Origin: Kingella denitrificans ATCC 33394 | Lineage (GTDB): Bacteria; Pseudomonadota; Gammaproteobacteria; Burkholderiales; Neisseriaceae | NCBI RefSeq assembly: GCF_000190695.1 | Contig: NZ_GL870929.1 | Coordinates: 1,524,737-1,576,372 of the forward strand | Direction: 5' to 3' | DNA: 51,636 nucleotides | Shown: in pieces, positions 35,187-43,080 of the stretch | How positions within the stretch are numbered: the first letter of the stretch is position 1 | Layout of the letters: every line of letters starts with the position of its first letter | Program-made: the position numbers and the translations under genes | Notes under the pieces: generated by a model | Seen by the model: the letters and a program-made list of their open reading frames with translations, nothing else | Told to the model about the DNA's origin: nothing | Database searches by the model: none

Positions 35187-35391
35187 TTTCAGGCAGCCTG
35201 CACAAAGGAAAATGCGATTTTAGCAGATTTACTCCATATAGATAGCGGATAACCGCGCTTTTGCGTTAAAATAACGCTTATTTTCAGGAATTGACGCCGC
35301 GCCAAAGTGCAGGCTGCTTTTTTGCACCGCGCCGCCTTCCCGCGATACGCGTGTCCTCTGCCCGACACGCTTTCTATTTGAAATGGAAACC

Positions 35392-36387
35392 ATGCAGAAC
35401 AACGCCACCCAAATCACCGAAAACGGCATTGCCGCCATCCGAAACACCGCCGACCAGCAAGCCCTCGAACTCGTCAAAGCCCAGTATCTCGGCAAAACGG
35501 GCGAACTCAACGCCCTGCTCAAACAGCTCGGCAGCCTGCCGCCCGAAGAGAAAAAAACCGTCGGCGCGTTCATCAATGAGTGCAAACAGCGTTTCCAAGC
35601 CGCCTACGATGCCAAACGCGCCGAGTTGGCCGAAGCCAAACTTCAAGCCCAGCTTGCCGCCGAAGCCCTCGATATTACCCTGCCCGGACGCGCGCAGGAA
35701 AATGGCGGTCTGCATCCCGTAACCCTGACTTTGCAGCGCGTGGTCGAACTCTTTCACGGCATGGGTTTTGAAGTGGCAGACGGCCCGGAAATCGAAGACG
35801 ATTTCCACAACTTCCAAGCCCTGAACATCCCCGCAAACCACCCCGCCCGCGCCATGCAGGATACGTTCTACGTTGAAAACGGCGATGTTTTGCGCACGCA
35901 CACTTCCCCGATTCAAATCCGCTATATGCTCGACAAAAAAGAGCCGCCTATCCGCATTATTGCCCCCGGCCGCGTTTATCGTGTGGACAGCGATGCCACG
36001 CACTCGCCCATGTTCCACCAAGCCGAAGGCCTGTGGGTGGAAGAAGGCGTAACCTTCGCCGATTTGAAAGCCGTGTTCACCGATTTTATCCGCCGCTTTT
36101 TTGAACGCGATGATTTGCAAGTACGTTTCCGTCCGTCTTTCTTCCCATTCACCGAACCGTCCGCCGAAATCGACATCATGGGCGAAAACGGCAAATGGCT
36201 GGAAGTCGGCGGTTGCGGCATGGTACATCCCAACGTGTTGAAAAATGTGAATATCGATCCTGAAAAATACACCGGTTTCGCCTTCGGCATCGGCCTCGAC
36301 CGTTTCGCTATGTTGCGTTACAACGTGAATGATTTGCGGCTGTTTTTTGATAACGATTTGAACTTTTTGAAACAGTTTGCGAAATGA
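35392..36387 (+). CDS. pheS: Phenylalanine-tRNA ligase alpha subunit
   Basis: PheS is the catalytic alpha subunit of the (alpha-beta)2 phenylalanyl-tRNA synthetase. The 331-residue product has the N-terminal coiled-coil arm (about 1-90) and class II core: motif 1 around the GFEVADGPEIEDDFHNF segment, motif 2 in APGRVYRVDSDATHSP and motif 3 in GFAFGIGLDRFAMLRY. The frame starts at ATG 35383, but ATG 35392 with GGAAA upstream gives the better N-terminus. A DUS hairpin (36390-36425) follows, then a small membrane gene, so pheT is not adjacent. Confidence 0.96.
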   Translation: MQNNATQITENGIAAIRNTADQQALELVKAQYLGKTGELNALLKQLGSLPPEEKKTVGAFINECKQRFQAAYDAKRAELAEAKLQAQLAAEALDITLPGRAQENGGLHPVTLTLQRVVELFHGMGFEVADGPEIEDDFHNFQALNIPANHPARAMQDTFYVENGDVLRTHTSPIQIRYMLDKKEPPIRIIAPGRVYRVDSDATHSPMFHQAEGLWVEEGVTFADLKAVFTDFIRRFFERDDLQVRFRPSFFPFTEPSAEIDIMGENGKWLEVGGCGMVHPNVLKNVNIDPEKYTGFAFGIGLDRFAMLRYNVNDLRLFFDNDLNFLKQFAK

Positions 36388-36389
36388 TT

Positions 36390-36425
36390 GTGCAGGCTGC
36401 TTAAAAATAAAAAAGCAGCCTGCAC
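36390..36425 (+). terminator. DUS inverted pair after pheS
   Basis: GTGCAGGCTGCTT (36390-36402) pairs with AAGCAGCCTGCAC (36413-36425), starting 3 bases after the pheS stop. The T run after it is poor, so it may only attenuate. Confidence 0.6.
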
Positions 36426-36441
36426 CGCAGAAAGCTAAATC

Positions 36442-36747
36442 ATGAAACGCTATGTCGCCCCATCCATTTGCTATGCGTTTGCCGTTACGCTGTGGCTGCT
36501 GTCCATCTATTGCGAAAACCGCTCTTTGGCGTTGGCTGATTTGAAAACTCTGACCGGCGACGATGTGGAAGGTGCAATAAGGTGGTCGAATTACGGATTT
36601 AGCGCATTTGCCGTATCCTGTTTTGCCACCGCGATCGGCAGTTGGTTGATGCCGTGGTTTAAAAGCTGGGAACGTGTGGCGTTTACAGTGAGTGTCACCT
36701 TAGGCTATACCTTGCTGGCGTGGTTCGTAACAATATTATTGATTTGA
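36442..36747 (+). CDS. Small membrane protein between pheS and pheT
   Basis: A 101-residue protein, unrecognised, with three hydrophobic segments at about 5-24, 48-68 and 78-100 and a short charged loop (ENRSLALADLKTLTGDDVEG). The first segment may be a signal anchor. It sits in the pheS-pheT junction, a site of variable gene content in Neisseria. Base use is less GC-rich than pheS. Confidence 0.7.
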   Translation: MKRYVAPSICYAFAVTLWLLSIYCENRSLALADLKTLTGDDVEGAIRWSNYGFSAFAVSCFATAIGSWLMPWFKSWERVAFTVSVTLGYTLLAWFVTILLI

Positions 36748-36764
36748 TTGCTTAAGGTTTGAAA

Positions 36765-36776
36765 AGGCTACCTGAA
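36765..36776 (+). repeat. Foreign-dialect DUS (Eikenella-type word)
   Basis: AGGCTACCTGAA, the word of the Eikenella DUS dialect, occurs exactly in the gap before pheT. The same gap has a degenerate Kingella word (AAGCAGTCTGCA, about 36800) and AGGTCGTCTGGAA (36825-36837), one insertion away from a Neisseria mucosa-type word. Confidence 0.6.
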
Positions 36777-36880
36777 AACAACGCCCCAACAAAGTTAAAA
36801 AGCAGTCTGCACTCGCAAGTAAACAGGTCGTCTGGAAACAAAATCTGATAAAAAGTTAATTAGTTGATTGAGAACATAAC

Positions 36881-39241
36881 ATGCAATTCTCCTACTCATG
36901 GCTGAAAACCCAAGCCGATACCGAACTTTCCGCCGATAAGCTGGAACATTTGTTAACCATGTCCGGCTTGGAAGTGGAAGAAGCCGAGACTGCCGCGCCG
37001 GCTTTTACAGGCGTGGTGATTGCCGAAGTGAAATCCGTTGAAAAACATCCTGATGCCGACCGTTTGAACGTTACCCAAGTCGATGCGGGTACGGGCGAGT
37101 TGGTACAGATTGTGTGCGGTGCGCCGAATGTGAAAGCGGGCATCAAAGTGCCGTGTTCGTTGCCGGGTGCGGTGTTGCCGGGCAATTTCAAAATCAAGCC
37201 GACCAAGATGCGCGGCGTGGTGTCGAACGGGATGTTGTGTTCCACCGATGAACTCGGTCTGCCTGACGACGGCGTGAACGGCTTGCACATTTTGCCGCAA
37301 GATGCTCCCGTCGGCACAAACATCCGCGAATATCTGGATTTGGACGATACGGTATTCACGCTGAAAATCACGCCGAACCGAGCCGACTGCTTGAGCATCA
37401 AAGGTATTGCGCGCGAAGTGTCCGCGCTGACGGGTTGCGCGTTCAAGCAGCCTGCAATCCATGCCGCGCCAATCACGGGCAGCCGCAAACAGCCCGTGCA
37501 GATTGATGCGCCTACCGATTGTGGCCGCTTTATCAGCCGCGTGATTGAAAACGTGAACGCGCGCGCCGCTACGCCGGATTGGATGAAGCAGCGTTTGGAG
37601 CGCAGCGGCATCCGCAGTATTTCCGCGCTGGTGGACATTGGTAATTATGTGATGCTGGAAATCGGTCAGCCGATGCATGTTTTTGATGCCGACAAACTTT
37701 CAGGCAGCCTGCACATCCGCCGCGCGCGCGAAGGTGAAACGCTGGAATGCCTGAACGAGAAAACCGTATCTCTGTCTGAAAACACCTTGGTGGTAGCCGA
37801 CGAAAAAGGCGTGTTGAGCTTGGCAGGCCTGATGGGCGGCGCGGCGAGCGCGGTTTCAGACGACACGCAAAATATCGTGCTGGAAGCGGCTTGGTTTGCG
37901 TCTGAAATCATCGCCGGAAAATCGCGCCAGTACGGTTTTGGCTCGGATTCGTCGTTCCGCTTTGAGCGCGGCGTGGATTACCGTTTGCAGGCTGACGCCA
38001 TCGAACGCGCTACCGAACTGGTTTTGCAAATCTGCGGCGGTGCGGCAGGTGAAATGGTGGAAGCGCAAGGCGAATTGCCTGAAGCGAAGCAGGTCGAATT
38101 GCGTTTGGGTCGTCTGAAAACCGTGTTGGGCGTGGATATTCCCGCCGAACAGGTGGAAACCATTTTGCAGCACTTGGGCCTGCAACCTGAAAAAACGGCG
38201 GAAGGCTTCCGCGTTACCGCGCCGAGTTTCCGTTTCGACATCGAAATCGAAGCCGATTTGATTGAAGAAATCGGCCGCGTTTACGGCTATGAAAATATCC
38301 CCGACGATTACACGTCAGGTCGTCTGAAAATGCTGGTGCTGCCCGAAACCCGCCGTCCGCGTTTTGCCGTTTATAACGAAATGGCGGCGCGCGGCTACCG
38401 CGAAGTGGTCAGCTATGCCTTCGTTGATGAGCAGTGGGAACACGATTTTGCCGCCAACGCCAATCCCATCCGTCTGCAAAACCCGCTGGCGGCGCAGTAT
38501 GCCGTGATGCGTTCCACACTTATCGGCGGCTTGGTGGAAATTTTGCAAAACAATCTGAACCGCAAGCAAAGCCGCGTGCGCGTGTTTGAAATCGCCCGCG
38601 TGTTCAGCAAAGATTCAGACGGCCAGTTTGTACAAAACGAACGCATCGGCGGCCTGTGGTACGGCGCGGCGATGCCCGAACAATGGGGCGAGAAAACGCG
38701 CAACGCGGATTTTTACGACATCAAGGCCGATGTAAAAAATCTGTTGAAAAACAAAGCAGTTGAGTTCGTCAAAACCGAACATCCCGCCCTGCATCCAGGC
38801 CGCGCCGCCAATATTGTTTCAGACGGCCAAGTCATCGGCTTTGTCGGCGAATTGCATCCGAAATGGCTGCAAAAATACGACTTGCCGCAAGCACCGCTGG
38901 TATTTGAAATCGATATGGCCGCCGTGTTGGAACGCGAAAAAACGCGTTATCAGGCAGTATCGAAATTTCAGCCGGTGCGCAGGGATTTGGCGTTTGTGGT
39001 GCCCGAAGCCACCACCTTCGAGCAGTTGCAGGCGGCTTTGCGCGGCGTGAAATCCGAGTTGATTCAAGAAATTACCTTGTTCGACGTGTATCGCGGCGCA
39101 GGGCTGCCGGAAAACCACAAAAGCATGGCGTTGAAAGTCATCCTGCAAAGCACGGAAGACACGCTGACCGACGAAGTGGTCGAGCCGATTGTGGCCGAAC
39201 TGGTGACGGCGGCGGAAGGCGTGGGCGCGAGGTTGCGCTAA
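36881..39241 (+). CDS. pheT: Phenylalanine-tRNA ligase beta subunit
   Basis: PheT carries tRNA recognition and editing functions of phenylalanyl-tRNA synthetase. The 786-residue product is full length: an N-terminal tRNA-binding OB domain (about 40-150), B3/B4 editing domain with AREVSALTGC, B5, a pseudo-catalytic core and the C-terminal anticodon-binding (FDX-ACB) domain ending GVGARLR. The first third contains Kingella-type DUS words (37445-37456; 37702-37713), whereas from about 37850 on the uptake words are Neisseria-type, suggesting a recombinant gene. Confidence 0.97.
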   Translation: MQFSYSWLKTQADTELSADKLEHLLTMSGLEVEEAETAAPAFTGVVIAEVKSVEKHPDADRLNVTQVDAGTGELVQIVCGAPNVKAGIKVPCSLPGAVLPGNFKIKPTKMRGVVSNGMLCSTDELGLPDDGVNGLHILPQDAPVGTNIREYLDLDDTVFTLKITPNRADCLSIKGIAREVSALTGCAFKQPAIHAAPITGSRKQPVQIDAPTDCGRFISRVIENVNARAATPDWMKQRLERSGIRSISALVDIGNYVMLEIGQPMHVFDADKLSGSLHIRRAREGETLECLNEKTVSLSENTLVVADEKGVLSLAGLMGGAASAVSDDTQNIVLEAAWFASEIIAGKSRQYGFGSDSSFRFERGVDYRLQADAIERATELVLQICGGAAGEMVEAQGELPEAKQVELRLGRLKTVLGVDIPAEQVETILQHLGLQPEKTAEGFRVTAPSFRFDIEIEADLIEEIGRVYGYENIPDDYTSGRLKMLVLPETRRPRFAVYNEMAARGYREVVSYAFVDEQWEHDFAANANPIRLQNPLAAQYAVMRSTLIGGLVEILQNNLNRKQSRVRVFEIARVFSKDSDGQFVQNERIGGLWYGAAMPEQWGEKTRNADFYDIKADVKNLLKNKAVEFVKTEHPALHPGRAANIVSDGQVIGFVGELHPKWLQKYDLPQAPLVFEIDMAAVLEREKTRYQAVSKFQPVRRDLAFVVPEATTFEQLQAALRGVKSELIQEITLFDVYRGAGLPENHKSMALKVILQSTEDTLTDEVVEPIVAELVTAAEGVGARLR
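37852..38827 (+). repeat. Cluster of Neisseria-dialect DUS words inside pheT
   Basis: Five words related to the Neisseria uptake sequence lie within about 1 kb of coding sequence: TTCAGACGAC near 37855, GGGTCGTCTGAA (38107-38118), AGGTCGTCTGAA (38317-38328, exact mucosa-type), and TTCAGACGGC at 38614-38623 and 38818-38827, the complement of the classic GCCGTCTGAA 10-mer. No Kingella-type word occurs in this stretch. Confidence 0.75.
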
Positions 39242-39398
39242 GCGGTATTGGACGGGCAGTCTGGAGCGGATTTCAGGCTGCCTGCGTTGCCAAATGAACG
39301 AATACACGTTATATTCGCGGGCGGTTCGTTTAGTATATAAACTTTAAAAATACAGGTGCAGGCTGCTTTTTTGCAGTTTGCGCGCGCAAAGGGACGTT

Positions 39399-40262
39399 AT
39401 GAGCTGGTTAGACAAAATCCTTCCACCGAAAATCAAGAAAACCGACGGTAAATCGGGCATTCCCGAAGGTTTGTGGCGCAAATGCGCTTCCTGCGGAGCG
39501 ACGCAGTATGCCACCGATGTGGAGCAGAACCACAATGTCTGCCCGAAATGCGGACACCATGAAGCCATCACCGCGCGCGAGCGGCTGGATATGCTGCTCG
39601 ACAGTGAAAACCGCGAAGAAATCGGCGCTGCGGTGAAGCCGACCGATATTTTGAAATTCAAAGACAGCAAAAAATACCCCGACCGGTTGAGCGCTGCCCG
39701 CAAAGCGACCGGCGAAGACGACGCATTGGTGGTGATGAAAGGCGAATTGCACGGCCAGCCCGTGGTGGTGGCGGCGTTTGAATTCCGCTTTATCGGCGGT
39801 TCGATGGGCTCCGTGGTGGGCGAACGTTTCGTGCAGGGCGTGCGTCGTGCGGCGGCCGACGGCTGTTCCTTTATCTGTGTGGCGGCTTCGGGCGGTGCGC
39901 GTATGCAGGAAGGCCTCACATCGCTGATGCAGATGACCAAAACCAGCGCATCGCTGCATTTGCTACGCGAGAAGAACCTACCGTTCATTTCTGTGCTGAC
40001 CGACCCGACCATGGGCGGCGTGTCGGCCAGTTTTGCCTTTTTGGGCGATATCGTGCTGGCCGAGCCGAATGCGCTCATCGGCTTTGCCGGCCCGCGCGTG
40101 ATTGAGCAAACGGTGCGCGAAACCCTGCCCGAAGGCTTCCAGCGCGCGGAATTTTTGCTGGAAAAAGGCGCGATTGACCAGATTGTCGACCGGCGCGAAA
40201 TGAAGCGTCGTTTGGCGGATTTGATAACTTTGCTGCGCCGCCGTCCGCCGGTATCCGCGTGA
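39399..40262 (+). CDS. accD: Acetyl-CoA carboxylase carboxyltransferase subunit beta
   Basis: AccD is the beta subunit of the carboxyltransferase that makes malonyl-CoA for fatty acid synthesis. The 287-residue product has the N-terminal zinc ribbon with C29, C32, C48 and C51, then the crotonase-like carboxyltransferase domain with GGSMGSVVGE, SGGARMQEGL and GVSASFAFLGD. AAAGGGACG lies before ATG 39399; an alternative start 7 codons upstream lacks family support. The gene is followed by a strong DUS terminator. Confidence 0.97.
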   Translation: MSWLDKILPPKIKKTDGKSGIPEGLWRKCASCGATQYATDVEQNHNVCPKCGHHEAITARERLDMLLDSENREEIGAAVKPTDILKFKDSKKYPDRLSAARKATGEDDALVVMKGELHGQPVVVAAFEFRFIGGSMGSVVGERFVQGVRRAAADGCSFICVAASGGARMQEGLTSLMQMTKTSASLHLLREKNLPFISVLTDPTMGGVSASFAFLGDIVLAEPNALIGFAGPRVIEQTVRETLPEGFQRAEFLLEKGAIDQIVDRREMKRRLADLITLLRRRPPVSA

Positions 40263-40275
40263 CGTTTTGAATGCC

Positions 40276-40322
40276 AAAAAGCAGCCTGCACTTTGGAAAA
40301 ATAAGGTGCAGGCTGCTTTTTT
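40276..40322 (+). terminator. DUS inverted-pair terminator after accD
   Basis: AAAAAGCAGCCTGCAC (40276-40291) pairs with GTGCAGGCTGCTTTTT (40306-40321), followed by another T. Confidence 0.85.
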
Positions 40323-40403
40323 GCCACTGCAAAACCGTATTGGCGGAAGATATGCAGGCAGCCTGCACATTTGGCTGCCAATATACCCGTCCGAAATGGG
40401 GCT

Positions 40404-40432
40404 TTGCATGTAAAGAGATGTTAAGGTATGAT
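40404..40432 (+). promoter_or_regulatory. Probable promoter of the antiporter-family gene
   Basis: TTGCAT (40404-40409) and TATGAT (40427-40432) are separated by 17 bp and lie about 30 bases before the ATG at 40462. The accD terminator isolates this unit. Confidence 0.55.
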
Positions 40433-40461
40433 AGGTTCTTGCTTACGTTGGGAGACTCAAA

Positions 40462-41844
40462 ATGAATGCAATCATGATAGGCGTGTTGGTGATGTTGATT
40501 TTATCCGTTGCCCGCGTACACGTTGTATTGAGCCTGGTGGTGGGCGCGTTTGCCGGCGGTTTGGCGGCAGGCCTTCCGTTGGCCGATGTGGTGAATGCCG
40601 CAGGCGACGTTACCCAAAAGGGCGTGATGACGCATTTCCAAGACGGTTTGGCCGGCGGCGCGGGTATTGCGCTTTCTTATGCCATGCTCGGCGCATTTGC
40701 GATGGCGATTACGCACTCTGGCCTGCCACAGCAAATTGCCGGCGCCATTATCCGCAAAATCAACAGCAGTCAGGCGCAGGACAGCATTCCTTCGGGGGTG
40801 AATTTTGTGAAATGGGGCTTGTTGCTGGGTTTGCTGGCGATGGGTGTGATGAGCCAAAACGTGATTCCCATCCACATTGCCTTCATCCCCATGGTGATAC
40901 CGCCGCTTTTGCTGGTGTTTAACCGCCTGCAAATCGACCGCCGCCTGCTGGCCTGCATCATCACCTTCGGTTTGGTAACGACATATATGTTCCTGCCTTA
41001 TGGCTTCGGTGCGATTTTCTTGAACAAAATCCTTCTGTCCAATATCGAACAGGCCGGCATGAGCGTGAAACACATCGATGTGATGTCCGCCATGGCGATT
41101 CCCGCGCTGGGCATGGTGGCCGGTTTGCTGCTGGCATTTTTGCACTACCGCAAACCGCGCATTTACCAAAACAAGCAGATTGACGAGCAAGCCGCGCAGC
41201 AATCGGCCGCGCAACCGCAAATCTCGTCCTACCGCAGCTTGGTGGCCGCCGTTGCCATTTTGGTGTGCTTCGCCATCCAGTTGATGTATAAAGACGCGCT
41301 GCTTTTGGGCGCACTGCTGGGCTTTGCCGTGTTCATGATGTTGGGCGTGGTGCGCCGCAGCGAGGCCGACAGCGTGTTCAACAGCGGTATCCGCATGATG
41401 GCGATGGTCGGCTTCATTATGATTGCCGCGCAAGGTTTTGCCGAAGTGATGAAGGCAACGGACGAAATCAAACCGTTGGTGGAAGCCAGCGCCAATATGT
41501 TTGCCGGCAGCAAACCGGCGGCTGCATTTGCCATGCTGATGGTCGGCCTGCTGGTGACCATGGGCATCGGCAGCTCGTTTTCCACATTGCCCATCATCAC
41601 CACGATTTATGTACCTTTGTGCATGAGCCTGGGTTTTTCGCCCATGGCGACCGTGGCGATTATCGGTACCGCAGGCGCATTGGGTGACGCGGGCTCTCCC
41701 GCTTCTGACTCCACACTCGGCCCTACCATGGGTTTGAACGTGGACGGGCAACACGACCACATGCGCGACAGTGTTATCCCCACCTTCATCCACTACAACA
41801 TTCCCCTGTTTATTGCAGGCTGGATTGCCGCGCTGGTGCTGTAA
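40462..41844 (+). CDS. Na+/H+ antiporter family transporter
   Basis: A 460-residue inner-membrane transporter with about 12 hydrophobic segments. The motif ALGDAGSPASDSTLGPT near residues 410-426 is the hallmark of the Na+/H+ antiporter (NhaC/YuiF-type) superfamily, and the N-terminal GGAGIALSYAMLGAFAMA segment fits too. Some members transport amino acids rather than exchanging Na+ for H+, so the substrate is uncertain. GGGAG lies upstream of the ATG. Its TAA overlaps the slyX ATG by one base. Confidence 0.88.
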   Translation: MNAIMIGVLVMLILSVARVHVVLSLVVGAFAGGLAAGLPLADVVNAAGDVTQKGVMTHFQDGLAGGAGIALSYAMLGAFAMAITHSGLPQQIAGAIIRKINSSQAQDSIPSGVNFVKWGLLLGLLAMGVMSQNVIPIHIAFIPMVIPPLLLVFNRLQIDRRLLACIITFGLVTTYMFLPYGFGAIFLNKILLSNIEQAGMSVKHIDVMSAMAIPALGMVAGLLLAFLHYRKPRIYQNKQIDEQAAQQSAAQPQISSYRSLVAAVAILVCFAIQLMYKDALLLGALLGFAVFMMLGVVRRSEADSVFNSGIRMMAMVGFIMIAAQGFAEVMKATDEIKPLVEASANMFAGSKPAAAFAMLMVGLLVTMGIGSSFSTLPIITTIYVPLCMSLGFSPMATVAIIGTAGALGDAGSPASDSTLGPTMGLNVDGQHDHMRDSVIPTFIHYNIPLFIAGWIAALVL

Positions 41845-42059
41845 TGGGCGATCAGGAAAGCCGCATCACCGAGCTGGAAATCCGCGTGGCCTTGCAGGAA
41901 GATTTGCTGGCCGTGCTGAACGACACGGTGGCCAAATTGCAGGACACGCTGGATTTGCAGCAGGCGCAACTGCGTTTGCTTTATGCGCGGCAGCAGGCGC
42001 AAACCGCCGAATCCACGCAGCCGTACAGCTTGGCAGACGAAGTACCGCCGCATTATTGA
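41844..42059 (+). CDS. slyX: SlyX family protein
   Basis: A 71-residue, mostly coiled-coil protein. ESRITELEIRVALQEDLLAVLN and the C-terminal EVPPHY correspond to the E. coli SlyX pattern (ELESRLAFQE... PPPHY). SlyX is a small protein of unknown function first linked to lysis phenotypes. It overlaps the transporter gene by one base (TAATG), implying translational coupling. Confidence 0.88.
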   Translation: MGDQESRITELEIRVALQEDLLAVLNDTVAKLQDTLDLQQAQLRLLYARQQAQTAESTQPYSLADEVPPHY

Positions 42060-42080
42060 TGAAACGGTTCGGCATATAAA

Positions 42081-42121
42081 AAAGCAGCCTGCACTTTGGT
42101 TTTCAGAGTGCAGGCTGCTTT
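42081..42121 (+). terminator. Bidirectional DUS terminator
   Basis: AAAGCAGCCTGCACT (42081-42095) pairs with AGTGCAGGCTGCTTT (42107-42121), between slyX and the convergent exported-protein gene. Confidence 0.8.
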
Positions 42122-42149
42122 CGCATGATGTTTGTTCGCGGCACGGAAA

Positions 42150-42515
42150 TCAGCCCGCCGCATTCACGCACAGCTGTTCCACTTTTCCCGCGCGCGGGAA
42201 CGTGATGCTGTAGCGGCCTTTGCGGTCGAGGTCGGCAAAGCTGAATCCGTCGCCATTTTCTATGTCGGTACCTTTTTCCAACGCAATTCGCTTGCCATCC
42301 GGGCCTTTCACGATAATGTCCGGGCTGACGGGGCGAATGGTCAGCACAACATTACCCGCCGTGTTGCGGAAGTGGTAGGTTTCGCCGCGTTTCACCGTCA
42401 AAGGTTGGGCAATGCAGTTCGTATCGTCCAGCGGTAGGTCTTTGGCGGGCGCGGCATAGGTGGCTTGGGCGGTCATGCCGAGAGCCAGCAGCAGAATGGA
42501 AGCAATGTGTTTCAT
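42150..42515 (-). CDS. Exported protein of unknown function
   Basis: A 121-residue protein with a signal peptide (MKHIASILLLALGMTAQATYA). The mature part looks like a small beta sandwich: QPLTVKRGETYHFRNTAGN, IIVKGPDGKRI, FSFADLDRKGRYSITFP. Two cysteines (TNCIAQ and QLCVNAAG) probably pair. It resembles pre-peptidase C-terminal or plastocyanin-like beta folds only loosely. The frame is open to 42626; ATG 42515 begins the signal peptide. Confidence 0.75.
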   Translation of the reverse strand: MKHIASILLLALGMTAQATYAAPAKDLPLDDTNCIAQPLTVKRGETYHFRNTAGNVVLTIRPVSPDIIVKGPDGKRIALEKGTDIENGDGFSFADLDRKGRYSITFPRAGKVEQLCVNAAG

Positions 42516-42582
42516 ATTCAAAATCCTTTCATGTAAAAACGGCGGATTGGCAGGCAGCCTGCACCTGAAATCTGCCGAAGCA

Positions 42583-42999
42583 TTATATGTTGTTGGCAGG
42601 CGTAAAGAAATAAAGAAGCGCCGCAAATTGCGCCAAACAGCCCAGTAGCACGGCGGATAAAGCCATGCCGAATGCGGTGCTGGCGTTGTGCATGGCCGCC
42701 AACCCGAACAGCGCCAGATAAACGCCGTGCAGCAGCGCGCCGGTCAGCCAGAACACGGCTTTGTGCCGCCGAAAAAACGCAAACAACGATAAGAAGGCGG
42801 ACGACAGCGGCAAAAAAGCATAAACCGCCGCCAAAGTTAGCGAATAAGTCCAACTGTCGGGAAAATACATTTCGCCCGTGATGTAATGCGGGACGGGGGT
42901 GCGGTAGTCGGGCTGCAACAGGATGAGCGCGAGCCACGCCGCCGTCCATAAACACCAGAAAATCCGCCATTGTTTCCAAAACGGCATAGGGTGCTCCAA
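42583..42999 (-). CDS. Small integral membrane protein, function unknown
   Basis: A 138-residue protein with four predicted membrane segments (about 12-28, 50-74, 83-100, 105-131) and a short charged turn, FRRHKAV. Met5 is an alternative start. No family recognised. It lies upstream of the exported-protein gene on the same strand with a DUS between them. Confidence 0.7.
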   Translation of the reverse strand: MEHPMPFWKQWRIFWCLWTAAWLALILLQPDYRTPVPHYITGEMYFPDSWTYSLTLAAVYAFLPLSSAFLSLFAFFRRHKAVFWLTGALLHGVYLALFGLAAMHNASTAFGMALSAVLLGCLAQFAALLYFFTPANNI

Positions 43000-43037
43000 G
43001 GTTGGTTGAAGTGTTTGGACGGCGCGCGGTTTTTCAG

Positions 43038-43072
43038 GCAGCCTGCACGTTTCTTTTTGAGGTGCAGGCTGC
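43038..43072 (-). terminator. DUS inverted pair after hscA
   Basis: GCAGCCTGCAC (43038-43048) pairs with GTGCAGGCTGC (43062-43072), just beyond the hscA stop on the minus strand. Confidence 0.65.
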
Positions 43073-43080
43073 TTTCGGTG

